A stretch of 64,000 nt of DNA from Hordeum vulgare subsp. vulgare (Eukaryota > Streptophyta > Magnoliopsida > Poales > Poaceae): positions 95,032,244 through 95,096,243 of the forward strand of contig NC_058521.1 of assembly GCF_904849725.1 (NCBI RefSeq), written 5' to 3'. This document shows positions 30,835 through 43,461 of the stretch, one piece after another. The position numbers were made by a program, and so were the translations under genes. The notes beneath the pieces are model-generated. The model did not search any database. It saw nothing but the letters and a program-made list of their open reading frames with translations, and had not been told where the DNA came from. How positions within the stretch are numbered: position 1 is the stretch's first letter; the number at the start of each line of letters is the position of its first letter.

Positions 30835-33800
30835 TGATACGTCCATTTTGCATCATGTTTTCCTACTGTTATTTATTTTATCTTATAGTATAATAATGCT
30901 TTTTGAAGTAATTCTAATGCCTTTTCTCTCATAATATACAACATATACACAAAGGGGGAGAATTCTGTGTGGCACCCCGATTCACAGAACCGGTTTACAA
31001 GTGTTTCCAACCCAGAGATCATGTCTTCTGGAAACACTCAACAACTTGATACAGAAACAAGCCAACTTTATTAATAGCGTCACATACATAGCTTACAATA
31101 CTGGTGAGGCCAAAGGCACCCTCGGTGCTGCTACAATATCTACATTATTTATGGAACATCATCCTGGGCCTCGAAACTACTAAGTACTTCTACGGCGTAG
31201 CGTAATGTAGCGGCAACTCCACACACAGGGACACTGCTGTGGACACTTCCTAGAACGAACCATCGGGACCTCCGTCCGCGGCTTCTCCTGCATATGGCAT
31301 GATACGCCAGGTGAGTACTTTGAATGTACTCGCAAGCTCACAATAACCAAGTAATGCAGCAAACAAAGCATAACAACCATGGTCAGGTATCAAATGAACC
31401 AAAGATCAACTTACTCGGGACCGAGCTGTCACACGACACCTAGTTTAGTAACATTCATCCACATGAAGAGTTCTTCCATCAGTACTACTATCAACAGAGT
31501 TGACCCACTACTGAGGTCTGTTCCTGTTGTCCATTACCGTGGACTCGGCTATTTGAATAGATTTGACACTCTACAGAGGTTGCACACTTTACCCACACTC
31601 TGGAGCACTCACCTCGTGGTCCCATTCGGTTGGACCAGCATTACTCCAGTAGACTTTCCTGAACCGTGAACCCCTCATCGTACCTCCGGAAACCACTGCC
31701 TCTCTGGAGTCCTACCCTGGGTGGCCCTGTGTCCTCTTGACACCTGCCACCATCGTGGCCAAACTAAACTTGTCCCAATCGGGGACGGGCCCTATCATCT
31801 CAACTGGGCTCACAGGGTTATCACCGCCTACCTGATCAGGGTAGCACGTGTGCATAACCCTCCCTCTTTGGAGGTACCGGCGAGAGCGATCACGCCATCA
31901 GCTCAAGTCACGGCCGTCCCATACCGGCAGAATGTGGTTGCACGATAATGCCCGAACAGGTGACTCTGATCAACCAGCTAGGCGTTATCAACTTAAGAAT
32001 CATGGTAGTAGACATTTATCATCATTAACTTAATAAGAAAAATTTTAATTGTCAAAGGAATAATCATCATCATGGAAGTATATGCCATGCTATGCAATAC
32101 TACACCACATGGATAGAATGGCTTGCCTTGGTCAGTGGGGTTGTTCAAATACTCCTGGTCTCCAAAGTTTCCCTCTGAAAATATATTTGAAATAGCAAAA
32201 GAAAAAGAAAAGTCATTCGATAACTTTTTATTAACTAGAAATTCTATGAGTGTGGGAAAAATACCAAAATTTACCAGGTTGTAAAAAATTTCAATACCAA
32301 CCTAATGCAAAAAAGAATCAAGTGATTTGGACTTGTGGATAAAAAGATATAAACAGTCAAAGTTTCTGTTAAAATAAAAAGAAAAGAAAACCTGGGGGAG
32401 GGCCACGTCGAAGACGTAAAGTGGAGGGGCGCCTCCACTTAACGCTTCTGCCGCAGGCCACAACCCTTGGCAGGTGGGGCCTGTCCGATTTAAACAGAAG
32501 GGGGAGGAGGGAGACAGAGGCGAGGCGGCCGGTCGGCGATGGTCGCCGGTGATAGAGACGGCAGCGACGCCAGGGAATGAGCAGGATGGAACGGGCAGTC
32601 CACAGCGATCACGCACGTACCAGCAGCTTGACTAGAGGTGGACAAACGACGTCGTCCCCTTCTTCTCCGGCGGCGGCAACTTCGGGAGATCGTCAGAGAT
32701 GGTGTTCCAGGGGGAAATGAGCTCGGGCGAGAGGTCGAGGAGCACCAGACGGACTCACTGAACCTGTCGGAGGAATCAATTTGGCTCTGGGGCTGGGGAG
32801 AAGGCTGTCGACGGTGAGGTGGTGGCGGCAGAACTCCGGTGATGCTTTGAGGCCAGAGGGCCTCCGGGCCTTGGCTCACTCTTCGGGAGCTCGATCTGGA
32901 TGAGCAGGAGGGGGATGGAGAGCTCGGAGAGGTCGAGCTCCTCCTTAAATAGGCCGGCGACGAGCTTGGCCGATTTCTCCCGAAGCGGCGATGATAGGCT
33001 CGGGCATGGTCGTTGGGGAGCTGAGCTGGCCGTCGCGGAGTGCATGGAGGTGACCGAGGAGGGCAGGGACGTGATGGGATGGGTCCTGGCCATAAATGGC
33101 TTGCGGACGGGCACAATGGCCGGAGGCGACAACTCGGCCCTGTGCTGGAGCTTGGCCGGGAGCGGCGGCGGCGCTCTCCGGCGGCCCAACACCTTCGAGG
33201 GGTGCCACGCGTCTGCCAGGGGGCTCATCGGTGCTCAGGACAAGGAGGGGGCAGGGTGTGACCACTCGGGACAGCTCGGCTGTCACTGGAGCTGCGGAGA
33301 GCGCGCTCTGTGGCATGCCAGTGCCATGGTCACCATGGTTGTGGCCACCCTGGTGCCACACAAGCCTTGCCACCTTGTCTCTAGCGTCGACAGACCCTTG
33401 ATTAGTCACTCCCCATGGCTGGCTTGATCACTCAACATCACCATTGACTTGGAGCATCAAAAACATTTTCTGCAAGCAAGGTTTGGGTGGTTCTGGAGCT
33501 CAAACGGATAAGCATTGGAGCAAGAGATGTTGTGTGGTGGATTCAGCATAGAAAAGACTCCAAAATGCCATCAACATGCCACTGGAACTCCAAAATATTT
33601 TGAAAAGAAAAAGTTTGAAAAAAAATCAGGGTGTTACATTCTGGCAGATGGAAATCTGGACCTGAAAAAGCTACGTCAGGCTACCTATTATGCACAACTC
33701 CAAATGAGCTGAAACTTTACGAGGAATTTTTATGGAATATTGGAGCAAATAAGTACGAGAGCGGGCCCACTAGGTGGGCACAACACACCTGGGCGAGCCA

Positions 33801-35017
33801 AGGGCCCAAGTGCGCCCCGGTGGGTTGCGCTCACCCAGGCCCACCTCCGGTCCCCCTCTTCTAGTATATAAGTCATTTTGACCTAGAAAAAAGTAGGAGA
33901 GGACTTTCACGATGAAGCGCCGTCATCTCGAGGCAGAACTTGGGCAGGAGCACTTTTTCCCTCCGGTGGAGCGATTCCGCCCGGGGAACTTCCCTCCCGG
34001 AGGGGGAAATCATCGTCATCATGATCACCAACAACTCTCCCATCTCGGGGAGGGCTATCTTCATCAACATCTTCAACAACACCAACTCCTCTCAAACCCT
34101 AGTTCATCTCTTGTGTTCAATGTTTGTACCGGAACTATAGATTGGTGCTTGTGGGTGACTAGTAGTGTTGATTACATCTTGTAATTGATTACTATTTGGT
34201 TTATTTGGTGGAGGATTATATGTTCAGATCCATTACGCTATTTAATACCTCTCTGATCTTGAGCATGATTATCATTTGTGAGTAGTTACTTTTGTTCTTG
34301 AGGTAACGGGAGAAATCATGTTGCAAGTAATCATGTAAACTTGATATGTGTTCGATATTTTGATGATATGTATGTTGTGATTCCCTTAGTGGTGTCACGC
34401 GAACGTCGACTACATGAAACTTCACCACATTTAAGCCTAAGGGAATGCATTGTGGAGTAGTTATTAGATGATGGGTTGCGAGAGTGACAGAAGCTTAAAC
34501 CCTAGTTTATGTGTTATTTCGTAAGGGACCGATTGGATCCAAAAGTTTAATGCTATGGTTAGAATTTATTCTTAATACTTTTCTCGTAGTTGCAGATTCT
34601 TGCGAGAGGGTTAACCATAAGTAGGAGGTTTGTTCAAGTAAGAACGACATCTAAGCACCGGTCCACCCACATACCAAATTATCAAAGTAGCAAACACGAA
34701 TTAAGCCAACATGATGAAAGTGACTAGATGAAATTCCCGTGTACGCTCAAGAACACATTGCTTATCATAAGAGACTGTTTTGGCCTGTCCTTTGCCTCAA
34801 AAGGATTGGGCTACCTTGCTGCACTTTTGTTACTACTATCATTATTTGCTCGGTACAAATTATCTCGCTATCAAACTACTCGACTACTTACAATTTTAGC
34901 ACTTGCACACATTACCTTGCTGAAAGCCACTTGTCATTTCCTTCTGCTCCTCGTTGGGTTTGACACTCTTAGTTATCGAAAAGGCTACAATTGACCCCAT
35001 ATACTTGTGGGTCATCA
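30835..35017 (+). repeat. 5' LTR of B, split by a solo LTR
   Basis: LTR parts are 30835-30967 and 33644-35017, about 1507 bp without the insertion and its duplicated ttctg. The beginning tgatacgtccatttt and end atacttgtgggtcatca match the ends of the D LTRs. A tagtatataagtc TATA-like string lies near 33865. Confidence 0.88.
30968..33638 (-). mobile_element. Solo LTR, 2671 bp, inside the 5' LTR of B
   Basis: Its ends are tgtggcaccccgattc and agggtgttaca (TG...CA), flanked by the perfect 5-bp duplication ttctg (30963-30967 and 33639-33643). No internal domain or second LTR is present. Minus orientation is suggested by aataaag close to that strand's 3' end (plus-strand tttatt, about 31066) and a TATA-like ctatttaagg (about 32946) followed by a GC-rich leader. 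The terminal style tgtaacaccctg...ggggtgccaca occurs in several large grass gypsy families; the family is not assigned. The overlapping long ORFs in the GC-rich centre are low complexity and not believed. Confidence 0.85.
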
Positions 35018-35028
35018 AGGCTATTTTC

Positions 35029-35043
35029 TGGCACCGTTGCCGG
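35029..35043 (+). promoter_or_regulatory. PBS of B (tRNA-Asp)
   Basis: tggcaccgttgccgg, 11 bases after the LTR end, differs by one base from the complement of the tRNA-Asp 3' end. Confidence 0.8.
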
Positions 35044-35123
35044 AAAGTGAAGCGCTCTTGGTATGTGGAAATTGGTAAGCAAACATTATTACTACATGCT
35101 GAAATTTATTGTTAGTTGCTACT

Positions 35124-35836
35124 ATGGAAAACAATCTTTTGAGGGGTTTGTTCGGGGTATCTTAACCTCGACCGGAACCACAATTAGTTGCTCCTCAACC
35201 TACTGCACCTACTGAAAATATTGAATATGAAATTCCTTCGGGTATGGTAGAACAACTACTACCTAATCCTCATGCAGGAGATGGAACCGAACATCCTGAT
35301 ATGCACTTGATATATGTGGATGAAATTTCTGGATTGTTTAAGCTTGCAGGTTTACCCGGAGATGAAGCTAAGAAGAAGGTTTTCCCTTTATCTTTGAAGG
35401 GAAAAGCATTGACATCGTATAGGCTATGTGATGATATTGGATCTTGGAACTGGAATCAGTTGAAATTGGAATTCCATAAAAACATTTATTCTATGCATCT
35501 AGTTCATCGTGATCGGAATTATATATATAATTTTTGGCCTCGTGAAGGAGAAAGTATCACTCTAGCTTGGGGGAGGCTTAAGTCAATGTTATATTCATGC
35601 CCCAATCATGAGCTCTCAAGAGAAATTATTATTCAGAATTTTTATGCTCGGCTTTCTCGTAATGATCAATCCATGCTCGATACTTCTTGTACTGGTTCTT
35701 TTATGAAGAAGACTATTGAATTCCGGTGGGATATTTTACAACTACGAAGGTAAAGAGTCGGGCATTGAACCTAAGTTTGATTGTGTTAAGTATTTTATGA
35801 ATACCGATGCTTTTCAAAAGTTTAGCACTAAATATG
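35124..35836 (+). pseudogene. B gag, N-terminal part, broken
   Basis: The ATG at 35124 starts MENNLLRGLFGVS, then TAA at 35163. In the same frame the gag domain follows: DMHLIYVDEISGLFKLAGLP, FPLSLKGKALTSYRLC, NYIYNFWPREGESITLAWGR, YSCPNHELSREIIIQNFYAR. A frameshift near 35735 puts the following EPKFDCVKYFMNTDAF-like text in another frame. The sequence is then cut by element C after the target site atatg. It aligns along its length with the gag of D (37895-38551). Confidence 0.85.
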
Positions 35837-36305
35837 TGTTGGGTAACGTAGCATAAATTAAATATTTTCCTACGCCATATTCAGATCTTCCTATGGAGAG
35901 ACCAGCAACGAGAGAGGGGTGAGGGCATCTTCATACATTTGAAGATCGCTAAGCAGAAGCGTTGCTAGAACGCGGTTGATGGAGTCGTACTCACGGCGAT
36001 TCAGATCGCGGTGTGATTCCGATCTAGTGCCGAACCACGGCACCTCCGCGTTCAACACACGTGCAACCCGGTGCGCCTCCCGCACCTTGATCCAGGAAGG
36101 AGGAGGGAGAGGTTGGGGAAGATCTCCGGAAGCACGACGGCGTGGTGTCGATGGAGAGACGAGGTCTCCCGGCAGGGCTTCGCCAAGCACCATGGGAGGA
36201 GGAGGAATGAGGGGAGCAGGGCTGCACCGAGGGAGAGAAGAAACGGTGTGCAAAACAGCCCCAAACCCCTCTCTATATATAGGAGGAGGGGAGGGGGCGT
36301 GCCAT

Positions 36306-37788
36306 TGATACGTCCATTTTTCATCATGTTTTCATGTTGATATTTATCGCTTCTTTGGCTGTTATTTCACTTCATGGTACTATTCTTATGCCTTTTCTCT
36401 CTTATTTTGCAAGGTTTACATGAAGAGGGAGAATACCGGCAACTGGAATTCTGGCGTGAAAGTGGAGCAAAGTTGAGATGCCTATTCTACGCAACTCCAA
36501 ACGCCGTAAAAATCAACGGAGATTTTTTTCCCGTTTTATCAAAAATACTGTGCCGAAGAAGTGTCGGAGGGGCACCAGGGGGTGCCCACAAGCCTGCACG
36601 GCGCGGCCACCCCCCCAGGCCGCGCCATGGGGGCTTGAAGGCAGCCCAGTGGCCCATTTGCTCCCCTCTTTTGCTATATGGAGGTTTTCGTCCAGGAAAA
36701 AATCACAGAGGAAATTTTTCGTGGTTTCGCCGCCGCCACGAGGCGGAACTTGAGCAGAACCAATCTAGAGCTCCGGCAGGACGATCCTGCCGCGAAAACT
36801 TCCCTCCCGGAGGGGGAAATCGTCGCCATCGTCATCACCAACACTCCTCTCATCGGAGGGGACTCGTCACCATCAACATCTTCATCAGCACCATCTCATT
36901 TCCAAACCCTAGTTCATCTCTTGTAACCAATCTCCGTCTCGCTTCTCCGATTGGTACTTGTAAGGTTGCTAGTAGTGTTGATTACTCTTTGTAGTTGATG
37001 CTAGTTGGATTACTTGGTGGAAGAGTTTATGTTAAGATCCTTGATGCTACTCATTACCTCTCTGATCATGATTATGATTATGCTTTGTGAGTAGTTACTT
37101 TTGTTCCTGAGGACATGGGATAAGTCATGCTAATAATAGTCATGTGAATTTGGTATTCGTTCGGTAATTTGATATGTTGTATGTTGTTTTTCCTCTAGTG
37201 GTGTTATGTGAACGTTGACTACATAACACTTCACCATTATTTGGGCCTAGAGGAAGGCATTGGGAAGTAGTAAATAGATGATGGGTTGCTAGAGTGACAG
37301 AAGCTTAAACCCTAGCTTATGCGTTACTTCCTAAGGGACTAATTTGGATCCACTAGTTTAATGCTATGGTTAGACTTTGTCTTAATTCTTCTTTCGTAGT
37401 TGCGGATGCTTGCGAGAGGGGTTAATCATAAGTGGGATGCTTGTCCAAGTAAGGGCAGTACCCAAGCGCCGGTCCACCCAAATATCAAACTATCAAAGTA
37501 ACGAACGCGGATCATATGAACATGATGAAAACTAGCATGACAGAAATTCCCGTGTGTCCTCACCACACAATCAGGGATTGGGCCACTTTGCTGCACCGAT
37601 GCTACTTTTGTTACTTGTTGCTTGCTACGAATCATCTCACCACACAATCACTTGTTACCGACAATTTCAGTGCCTGCACATTTTACCTTGCTGAAAACCA
37701 CTTGTCAGATCCTTCTGCTCCTCGTTGGGTTCGACACTCTTACTTGTCGAAAGGACTACAATTGATCCCCTATACTTGTGGGTCATCA
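36306..37788 (+). repeat. 5' LTR of D
   Basis: Matches the 3' LTR closely. It lacks about 40 bp near 37560 that the 3' LTR keeps (the gggagcgtttttcctcctat segment at about 46248). A ctatatggagg TATA-like string lies near 36672. Confidence 0.92.
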
Positions 37789-37894
37789 AGACTCTTTTCT
37801 GATGCCATTGCTGGGGAGTGAAGCGCCTTTGGTAAGTGGAACTTGGTAAGGAAACATTCATATAGTGTGCTGAAATTTATTGTCACTTGTCACT

Positions 37895-39998
37895 ATGGAT
37901 ACTAATCCTTTGAGGGGCTTGTTCGGGGTATCTTCACCTCGAACGGAAGCACAAAGAGTTGCTCCTAAACCAGCTGCACCTACTGAAAATGTTTTCTTTG
38001 AATTTCCTTCGGGTATGCTTGAGAAACTGCTGGCTAATCCTTTTTCAGGAGATGGAACATCACATCCAGACTTGCATCTAATCTATGTAGATGAGGTTTG
38101 TGGTTTATTTAAGCTTGCAGGTGTGCCCGAGGATGAGGTCAAGAAGAAGTTCTTTCCTTTATCTTTGAAGGATAAGGCATTCACATGGTATAGGCTATGT
38201 GATGATACTGGATCATGGGACTACAATCGGTTGAAATTGGACATTCATAAAAAGTTTTATCCTATGCATTTAGTACATCGTGATCGGAATTATATTTATA
38301 ATTTTTGGCCTCGTGACAGAGAAAGCATCGCTCAAGCTTGGAGGAGGCTTAAATCAATGCTATATTCATGCCCCAATCATGAGCTCTCGAGAGAAATTAT
38401 CATTCAGAACTTCTATGCTCGGCTTTTTCATGATGATCGCACCACGCTTGACACTTCTTGTACCGGTTCTTTTATGAAGAGAGATATTGACTTCAAATGG
38501 AATTCATTGGAGAGAATTAAACGCAAATCTGAAGATTGGGAGCTTGAATAAGGTAAGGAGTCACGTATGAATTTCACTTTTGATTGCGTTAAATCCTTTG
38601 TTGAGACAAATACTTTTTGTGACTTTAGCACTAAGTATGGACTTGACTCTGAGATAGTAGCTTCATTGTGTGAATCCTTTGCTGCACATATTGATCTCCC
38701 CAAAGAGAAGTGGTTTCCATTTCATCCTCCTTTAGAAGTCAATGTAGTTAAACCCACTCCAGTTGAAGAGAAATTCATTGCCTATAATGATCCTGTGGTT
38801 CCCAGTGCTTACATTGAGAAACCACCTTTCCCTGTTAGGATAAAGGATCATTCTAAAGCTTCAACTGTGATACGTAGATGCTATATTAGAACACCTACAC
38901 CCCCTGAGCAAATTAGAGTTGAACCTAGAATTGATATCATCAAAGATCTTCTATCTGAAGAAGTTGAGGGACACTTCTGTGAAGATGTTGCTAGAATTGC
39001 TAAACCTCACGCTAGAGACAAACATAGGCCTGTTGTTGGCATGCCTGTGGTTTCTGTTAAGATAGGATATCATTGTTATTATGGTTTATGTGACATGGGT
39101 GCTAGTGTTAGTGCAATACCTCAATCCTTATACGATGAAATCAAAGATGAGATTGCATCTGTTGAGATAGAGCATATTGATGTCACTATTCAGCTTGCCA
39201 ATAGAGATACTATCTGCCCTGTGGGAATTGTTAGGGATGTTGAAGTCTTGTGTGGTAAAAAGAAGTATCCTGCTGATTTTCTCGTTCTTGCTACCGCACA
39301 AGATAGCTTCTGTCTCATCATATTTGGCAGACCCTTCCTCAATACCGTCAATGGTCATATTGACTGGGAGAAGCAAACTGTCACTGTTGGCTTTGAAGGT
39401 GTGTCACATGAGTTCAATTTCTCCAAGTTTGGTAGACAACCTCATGAAAAGGAGTTGCCTAGTAAGGATGAAATTATTGCCTTAGCTTCTTTTGTCGTGC
39501 CTCCTACTGATCCCTTAGAGCAATACTTGCTTGAGCATGAAAATGATATGCATATGGATGAAAGGGATGAGATAGATAGAGTTGTCTTAGAACAATATCC
39601 TATTCTTTAGAATAACTTGCATGTTGAACTGCTTGGGGATCCACCTCCACCAAAGGATGATCCTGTGTTCGAGCTTAAACAGTTGCCTGATACTCTTAAG
39701 TATGCCTATCTTGATGAAAAGGAGATATATCATTATTAGTGCTAGCCTCTCAGAGCATGAAGAAAAGAAGTTACTAAAAACTCTGAGGAAGCACCGTGCT
39801 GCAATTGGATATACTCTTGATGATCTTAAGGGCATTAGTCCCACTCTATGCTAGCACAAGATTAAAACCGATCCTAATTTCAAACCAGTTGTTGATCATA
39901 AAAGGAGATTGAATCCTAAGATGAAAGAAGTAGTGAGAAAATAAATACTAAAGCTCCTGGAAACGGGTATTATATATCCTGTTGCTCATAGCGATTGG
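37895..39998 (+). pseudogene. D gag and aspartic protease, five lesions
   Basis: The frame starts MDTNPLRGLFGVSSPR at 37895. The gag domain (LHLIYVDEVCGLFKLAGVPE, FPLSLKDKAFTWYRLC, AQAWRRLKSMLYSCPNHELS) ends at a TAA (38549) inside the frame. The frame continues from 38552 through a linker to the protease at about 39080 (LCDMGASVSAIPQSLYDEI, then FGRPFLNT; DMGAS is the usual plant gypsy form of D-[ST]-G). A TAG at 39608 follows. A frameshift lies near 39730, judged against the same region of B, then TAG (39852; the B copy has a Gln codon there) and TAA (39942). No CCHC knuckle is seen. Gag would assemble particles and the protease would process the polyprotein; this copy would need repair at each lesion. 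Confidence 0.88.
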
Positions 39999-42900
39999 GT
40001 GAGTCCGGTGCATTGCGTTCCTAAGAAGGGAGGCATTACCGTTGTCCCTAATGATAAGGATGAGTTGATCCCACAGAGGATTATTACTGGCTATAGGATG
40101 GTGATTGATTTTAGGAAGTTGAATAAGGCCACTAGGAAAGATCATTACCCTCTTCCTTTTATCGACCAAATGCTAGAAAGACTATCCAAACACACACACA
40201 TCTGCTTTCTAGACGGTTATTCTGGTTTCTCCCAAATACCAGTTGCACAATCTGATCAGGAGAAAACCACTTTCACCTGTCCTTTCGGTACCTTTGCTTA
40301 TAGACGTATGCCTTTTGGCTTATGTAATGCACCTGCCACCTTTCAAAGATGTATGATGGTTATATTCTCTGACTTTTGTGAAAAGATTGTCGAGGTTTTC
40401 ATGGATGACTTCTCCGTTTACGGGTCTTCCTTTGATGATTGCCTTAGCAACCTTGATCGAGTCTTGCAGAGATGTAAAGACACCAACCTTGTCTTGAATT
40501 GGGAGAAGTGCCACTTTATGGTTAATGAAGGCATCGTCTTAGGACATAAAATTTCTGAAAGAGGTATTGAATTCGATAAGGCTAAGGTTGATGCAATCGA
40601 GAAAATGCCATACCCCACAGATATCAAAGGTATAAGAAGTTTCCTTGGTCATGTTGGTTTCTATAGAAGGTTCATTAAGGACTTCTCTAAGATTTCTAGG
40701 CCTCTTACCAATCTCTTGCAAAAGGATATTCCTTTTGTCTTTGACGATGATTGTGAGGAAGCCTTCGAAATACTTAAGAGGGCTTTGATAACTGCACCTA
40801 TTGTTCAACCACGTGATTGGAACTTACCTTTTGAGATCATGTGTGACACTAGTGATTATGCTGTTGATGATGTTCTAGGGCAAAGAGTTGATAAGAAGTT
40901 GAATGTTATTCACTATGCTAGTAAAACTCTAGACAGTGCCCAGAGAAACTATGCTACTACGGAGAAGGAATTTTTAGCAGTCGTGTTTGCATGTGAAAAG
41001 TTCAGGTCTTACATAGTTGATTCCAAAGTCACTATTCACACTGATCATGCTGCTATTAAGTACCTCATGGAGAAGAAGGACGCTAAACCTAGACTTATCA
41101 GATGGGTTCTCTTGCTAAAAGAATTTGATTTGCACGTTGTCGACAGGAAGGGCGCTGATAACCCAGTAGCAGATAAATGGTCTCGGTTGGAAAACGTTCT
41201 TGATGACCCACAACCTATTGATGATAGCTTTCCCGATGAGCAATTGAATGTAATCAATGCTTCACGTAGTGCAACGTGGTATGCTGATTATGCAAACTAT
41301 ATCGTTGCCAAATATATACCACCTAGTTTCACATACCAGCAAAATAAGAAATTCTTCTTTGACTTGAGACACTACTTTTGGGATGATCCTCACCTTTATA
41401 AGGAAGGAGTAGATGGTGTTATTAGACGTTGTGTACCTGAACATGAACAGGGACAGATCCTACAGAAGTGTCACTCCGAGGCCTACGGAGGACACCATGC
41501 GGGAGATAGAACTGCACACAAGGTATTGCAATCAGGTTTCTATTGGCCCACACTCTTCAAGGATGCCTGTAAGTTTGTCCTGTCTTGTGACGAATGTCAA
41601 AGAATAGGTAATATTAGCAAACGTGTGGAAATGCCTATGAACTATTCACTTGTCATTGAACCATTTGGTGTTTGGGGCTTTGATTATATGGGACCTTTTC
41701 CAAAATCCAACGGGTATATGCATATCTTAGTTGTTGTTGATTACGTCACTAAGTGGGTAGAAGTTATCCCCACTAGCAGTGCTGATCACAACACCTCTAT
41801 CAAGATGCTGAAAGAAGTTATCTTCCCTAGATTTGGAGTCCCTAGATATCTAATGACCGACGGTGGTTCACACTTCATTCATGGTGCTTTCCGTAAAAAA
41901 CTTGCTAAGTACGATGTCAACCATAGAATTGTGTCTCCCTATCACCCTCAGTCCAGTGGTCAAGTAGAGCTAAGTAATAGAGAGATTAAACTAATTGTAC
42001 AAAAGACTGTCAACAGGTCTAGAAAGAATTGTTCTAAGAAGCTCGATGATGAACTGTGGGCTTATAGAACTGCCTATAAGAATCCCATGGGCATGTCTCC
42101 GTACAAAATGGTGTACGGTAAAGCATGTCATTTACCTCTTGAGCTAGAGCATAAAGCTTATTGGGCAATCAAAGAGCTCAACTTTGACTTCAAAGTTGCC
42201 GGTGAGAAGAGGTTATTTGACATTAGCTTGCTTGATGAGTGGAGAACTCACGCATATGAGAATGCCAAGTTGTTCATTGAGAAGGTTAAGGGGTGGCATG
42301 ATAAGAGGATACAAAAGCGTGAGTTCAATGTAGGTGATTATTTTTTCCTATATAACTCTCGTTTAAGATTCTTTGCAAGCAAGCTTCTCTCTAAATGGGA
42401 AGGTCCTTATATTGTTGAGGAAGTATATCGTTCCGGTGCTATCAAGATCAACAACACGGAAGGTAATTGTCCGAGAGTGGTAAATGGGCATAGAATCAAG
42501 CATTATATCTCAGGTACTCCCATAAATGTTGAAAGCAATATCATCAATACCATAACTGAGGAGGAATACCTAAGGGATATTTATCAGCCTGTTTCAGACT
42601 CCGAAAACGAAGAGGTATGTGATTCGGTAAGAAAACAGAGTCCAAACTTTTCCAGTAGAAATTATCTCCGTTTTGGAATTTTTGAAAAAATACAAAAATT
42701 GGAAGTAGTCCGGAAAGTGCGCGAGGAGGCGACAAGCCTGCACGGCGCGGGCCCACCCCCTGGCCGCGCCGTGAGGGCTTGTGGCCACCTCATGCGCCTC
42801 CCGGACTCTGTTTTCATGCACAGGAGTCCTTCTGGTCTGAAAAAAATCATTATATATACTCTCGTTTGGTCTGACCCCTACATCACGCAGATTTCCTCTG

Positions 42901-43043
42901 TTTTTCGTTTCGAGCCTTTTTCTGTTGCAGATCTAGATCGCCATGACTTCCCCAAAAGCTCTGAAGGACAAGATCTTCAAGAAGGTCATCAATCCCTACC
43001 TCACGGGAGTGCTGCATCACCCTCAATCTATCGAGATGCGTGA
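39999..43043 (+). CDS. D reverse transcriptase, RNase H and integrase open frame, 1014 codons
   Basis: A continuous frame without its natural start, as it is the 3' part of the gag-pol polyprotein. RT has [32 protein letters not shown] (catalytic Asp), FRRMPFGL-like [15 protein letters not shown] and FMDDFSVYG at 40398-40409 (the xxDD box). RNase H carries [21 protein letters not shown] and [10 protein letters not shown]. Integrase shows the zinc ligands H-H-C-C ([23 protein letters not shown]) and the D, D, E triad in [16 protein letters not shown] and [11 protein letters not shown]. All listed catalytic residues are present. After VSDSENEEV the frame runs on through an LTR-like spacer and overlaps the third ORF by about 100 bp, so the true C-terminus may be earlier in relatives. 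It copies and inserts element DNA in the cytoplasmic particle and nucleus. It is probably not translated, because the upstream frame is broken. Confidence 0.88.
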   Translation: MSPVHCVPKKGGITVVPNDKDELIPQRIITGYRMVIDFRKLNKATRKDHYPLPFIDQMLERLSKHTHICFLDGYSGFSQIPVAQSDQEKTTFTCPFGTFAYRRMPFGLCNAPATFQRCMMVIFSDFCEKIVEVFMDDFSVYGSSFDDCLSNLDRVLQRCKDTNLVLNWEKCHFMVNEGIVLGHKISERGIEFDKAKVDAIEKMPYPTDIKGIRSFLGHVGFYRRFIKDFSKISRPLTNLLQKDIPFVFDDDCEEAFEILKRALITAPIVQPRDWNLPFEIMCDTSDYAVDDVLGQRVDKKLNVIHYASKTLDSAQRNYATTEKEFLAVVFACEKFRSYIVDSKVTIHTDHAAIKYLMEKKDAKPRLIRWVLLLKEFDLHVVDRKGADNPVADKWSRLENVLDDPQPIDDSFPDEQLNVINASRSATWYADYANYIVAKYIPPSFTYQQNKKFFFDLRHYFWDDPHLYKEGVDGVIRRCVPEHEQGQILQKCHSEAYGGHHAGDRTAHKVLQSGFYWPTLFKDACKFVLSCDECQRIGNISKRVEMPMNYSLVIEPFGVWGFDYMGPFPKSNGYMHILVVVDYVTKWVEVIPTSSADHNTSIKMLKEVIFPRFGVPRYLMTDGGSHFIHGAFRKKLAKYDVNHRIVSPYHPQSSGQVELSNREIKLIVQKTVNRSRKNCSKKLDDELWAYRTAYKNPMGMSPYKMVYGKACHLPLELEHKAYWAIKELNFDFKVAGEKRLFDISLLDEWRTHAYENAKLFIEKVKGWHDKRIQKREFNVGDYFFLYNSRLRFFASKLLSKWEGPYIVEEVYRSGAIKINNTEGNCPRVVNGHRIKHYISGTPINVESNIINTITEEEYLRDIYQPVSDSENEEVCDSVRKQSPNFSSRNYLRFGIFEKIQKLEVVRKVREEATSLHGAGPPPGRAVRACGHLMRLPDSVFMHRSPSGLKKIIIYTLVWSDPYITQISSVFRFEPFSVADLDRHDFPKSSEGQDLQEGHQSLPHGSAASPSIYRDA
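42700..42942 (+). promoter_or_regulatory. LTR-like internal promoter or splice acceptor before the third ORF of D
   Basis: After the integrase end the sequence repeats the style of the element's own LTR leader: acaagcctgcacggcgcggg, gccgcgccgtgagggcttgt, then tcattatatatactctc (TATA-like, about 42848), then a pyrimidine-rich stretch ending ctgttgcag 12 bases before the ATG at 42943. It may serve as an internal promoter or, with the acceptor, allow expression of the third ORF from a spliced RNA. Spliced env-like RNAs are known for the barley gypsy element Bagy-2. This is inference. Confidence 0.45.
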
Positions 43044-43461
43044 GGGGATGTTGCACATCCGTGATGTTGAGGGGCCTAAGAAGACCGGAAGCATGGAGAC
43101 GAGGCTCGAAGCAATGGAGCAACAAGTCTTCAAGTGCCAAGGGATGGTGGAGCATGGATTCAATGCCAACCACATGATGATCACGGAGTTCACCAACAAG
43201 CACAGGATTGATGCCAATGACATTGGGAATCATCTCTCCAGGCTCTATGATAGGATTGATCAACTCCAGGGCCAGATCTATGACCTACAGAACCAAAACT
43301 GTGAGTATGAGTATAGATTTAAATCAATACGGTTGGCTGCAGATTTGAGGATTCCGGAGACTCGTTCATCTTTCCATGATGGAGCACCTATGCCTTGGAA
43401 GACGGAGGATCAAAATCATGTTGCAACAACTCCACCATCACCACCAAAGGGAGACAACTGA
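42943..43461 (+). CDS. Third ORF of D (env-like position), 172 aa, unknown function
   Basis: An intact ATG-to-TGA frame reading [60 protein letters not shown] and ending [11 protein letters not shown]. It has no signal peptide and no membrane segment, so it is not a usual envelope protein. Residues about 50-125 are rich in Glu, Gln, Leu and Met with heptad-like spacing (a likely coiled coil). It sits between integrase and the 3' LTR, where Athila-type elements carry an extra ORF. Its openness in an otherwise damaged element may simply reflect short length and youth. Confidence 0.6.
   Translation: MTSPKALKDKIFKKVINPYLTGVLHHPQSIEMREGMLHIRDVEGPKKTGSMETRLEAMEQQVFKCQGMVEHGFNANHMMITEFTNKHRIDANDIGNHLSRLYDRIDQLQGQIYDLQNQNCEYEYRFKSIRLAADLRIPETRSSFHDGAPMPWKTEDQNHVATTPPSPPKGDN

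Noticed and set aside
32490..33228. Overlapping Ser/Pro/Arg-rich ORFs of 150-208 codons on the minus strand and a 175-codon ORF on the plus strand
   Set aside because: They lie in the GC-rich centre of a solo LTR, overlap on both strands, are low complexity and show no domain; GC-rich sequence has few stops by chance.
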